A DNA stretch of 15,885 nucleotides, from positions 1 through 15,885 of the forward strand of contig NZ_JBAMMY010000078.1 of NCBI RefSeq assembly GCF_051233685.1, in the 5' to 3' direction. This document shows positions 15,152 through 15,885 of the stretch, piece after piece. How positions within the stretch are numbered: the stretch's first letter is position 1; every line of letters begins with the position of its first letter. A model generated the notes under the pieces. The model did no database searches. It worked only from the letters and a program-made list of their open reading frames with translations, and had not been told where the DNA came from. The DNA is from RPRI01 sp051233685 (lineage in GTDB: Bacteria; Desulfobacterota; Desulfobacteria; Desulfobacterales; RPRI01). The position numbers were made by a program, and so were the translations under genes.

Positions 15152-15187
15152 ATCATAGCATCATTATAGATGATGTCAAGGCATCAT
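15152..15187 (-). promoter_or_regulatory. vapBC promoter and operator, probably leaderless
   Basis: A perfect -35 TTGACA (15174-15179), a 16-base spacer and a strong -10 TATGAT (15152-15157) precede the ATG at 15145 by only six bases, so transcription should start at or next to the start codon. CATCAT-TATAG-ATGATG (15159-15175) is an inverted repeat between the promoter elements. Further CATCAT copies at 15151-15156 and 15182-15187 give multiple candidate VapB sites. Confidence 0.65.
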
Positions 15188-15249
15188 TTGTATTTTCGCG
15201 AATGACGACAAAGTTAAGCTGCGTGAAGGAAGAAGCGGTTCAAGAAATA

Positions 15250-15690
15250 TTAATAAAAAACCGACGTGATTACTCCGGCATATACTTGGCCGGTTTGCGG
15301 TTTCTTCTGAACTATGGGTATTTTCAGTGTGTTGGCCCAGTATTTGAGAGAGTTGTACAGATAGATTGAATATCTTTCCTCATTCGGTCGCTCAGCGGTA
15401 GGCGAGTTTTGCCTCACTTTATTGAGCAGTGCCTGGACAAGAGGCTTCGCTTTGGCTCTTTGTCCCTCAGACATGAGCCTATCCGCCTCATTGACTTTGT
15501 CAAAGATCTCACGATCTCTGGAAGTGGCTGGAGGGTATTTGTCGTGGAAAAACATACCGTCTACGACGGATTCCTTCGGTATCTGGTTTGTTGCGGCTGT
15601 TCCCATCCCTGTTTCAATTATCAAAAACGAGATAGTTATAAAAGCAATAAAAGAAATCTCTAAGAATTTGTGCCAACATGTTCTTTTCAT
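15250..15690 (-). CDS. small exported protein of unknown function
   Basis: A 146-residue protein with an N-terminal signal: basic MKRTCWHK, then a hydrophobic core (about residues 9-26), with possible cleavage after an Ala-Ala near residue 33. The mature part (about 110 residues) is soluble and charged, with a helical segment (DREIFDKVNEADRLMSEGQR and onwards) that recalls a short tetratricopeptide-like helix pair, then an aromatic stretch and a beta-like C-terminal end. I recognise no family. AGGAG seven bases before the ATG at 15690 supports the start. It sits between the vapBC operon and a transposase remnant and has no obvious partner. Confidence 0.75.
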   Translation of the reverse strand: MKRTCWHKFLEISFIAFITISFLIIETGMGTAATNQIPKESVVDGMFFHDKYPPATSRDREIFDKVNEADRLMSEGQRAKAKPLVQALLNKVRQNSPTAERPNEERYSIYLYNSLKYWANTLKIPIVQKKPQTGQVYAGVITSVFY

Positions 15691-15746
15691 ATGTGTCTCC
15701 TGGTATTATTTTTGACATTATCTAAGGAGTTGTCATAAAATAACAT

Positions 15747-15885
15747 TTACAATTTATCTGTTGATCGATATGGCATTATTGTATAATTCCAATCTCCATG
15801 GAATTCATTACGACTGATATTTACTCGGCGAAGATCCTTATCTGATATTTTAATACCTTTCGGATATTTATTGGTGTCAAGTTGA
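15747..15885 (-). CDS. ISAzo13-type transposase, C-terminal part (leaves the window)
   Basis: The last 45 codons of a minus-strand gene enter from the right edge and end at TAA 15747. The translation contains LDTNKYPKGIKISDKDL and NISRNEFHGDWNYTIMPY. From memory, the ISAzo13-family transposases end with a Tyr-Pro-Lys-Gly-Ile motif and the block FHGxWNY. The frame is intact within the window, so it may be a complete insertion sequence or a remnant; the inverted repeat end would be expected just left of 15747. It was too short to stand out as an open frame. Confidence 0.75.
   Translation of the reverse strand, partial: QLDTNKYPKGIKISDKDLRRVNISRNEFHGDWNYTIMPYRSTDKL

Noticed and set aside
1..15885. 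CRISPR array, tRNA, rRNA or replication origin
   Set aside because: I looked for regularly spaced direct repeats, tRNA-like cloverleaf signatures and conserved rRNA words on both strands and saw none.

Overview
The window looks like accessory DNA from a strictly anaerobic bacterium, most likely a sulfate-reducing or related Desulfobacterota (former Deltaproteobacteria). The grounds are an hgcAB mercury-methylation pair, a soluble PAS hybrid histidine kinase, sigma-54-type promoters, moderately AT-rich DNA and a probable selenocysteine codon. This is inference from gene content; the window holds no rRNA or other marker gene.

Layout. (1) 1-497: left-edge intergenic DNA with inverted repeats, possibly the first codons of a gene leaving the window. 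(2) 498-2683, plus strand: an EF-hand protein and a PAS-HisKA-HATPase-receiver kinase, each preceded by a well-spaced -24/-12 element. (3) 2941-3750, plus: a CbbQ/NorQ-type MoxR AAA+ ATPase. Its expected partner, a NorD/CbbO-like VWA protein, lies 7 kb away at 10764-13568. (4) 7439-3821, minus: a frameshifted lipocalin-like gene, an EamA/DMT transporter, hgcA and hgcB. (5) 7966-10280, plus: a tightly packed unassigned cluster of two small proteins and a ComEC-like metallo-beta-lactamase-fold hydrolase that is frameshifted near its C-terminus. (6) 13710-15187, minus: two toxin-antitoxin pairs (HigBA-like, VapBC). (7) 15250-15885, minus: a small exported protein and the C-terminal end of an ISAzo13-type transposase running off the right edge.

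Main discovery. The hgcA reading frame does not begin at the GTG at 5090 that a standard gene caller would choose. It begins at an ATG at 5291 with a good ribosome binding site and runs through an in-frame TGA at codon 39, in the context Pro-Pro-Cys-TGA-Gly-Pro. A 7-bp hairpin with a GGU loop follows, with the loop at the same distance from the TGA as in the E. coli fdhF SECIS element. The simplest reading is a selenocysteine-containing HgcA with a Cys-Sec pair; a nonsense mutation is the main alternative.

How the genes work together. HgcA (corrinoid methyl carrier in the membrane) and HgcB (ferredoxin) together convert Hg(II) to methylmercury. The NorQ/NorD-like pair would act as an ATPase plus VWA adaptor that activates a metalloenzyme not present here. 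The toxin-antitoxin pairs, the transposase remnant, the split ATPase/VWA pair and two single-base frameshifts in A7 runs all fit a region with a history of insertion and decay.
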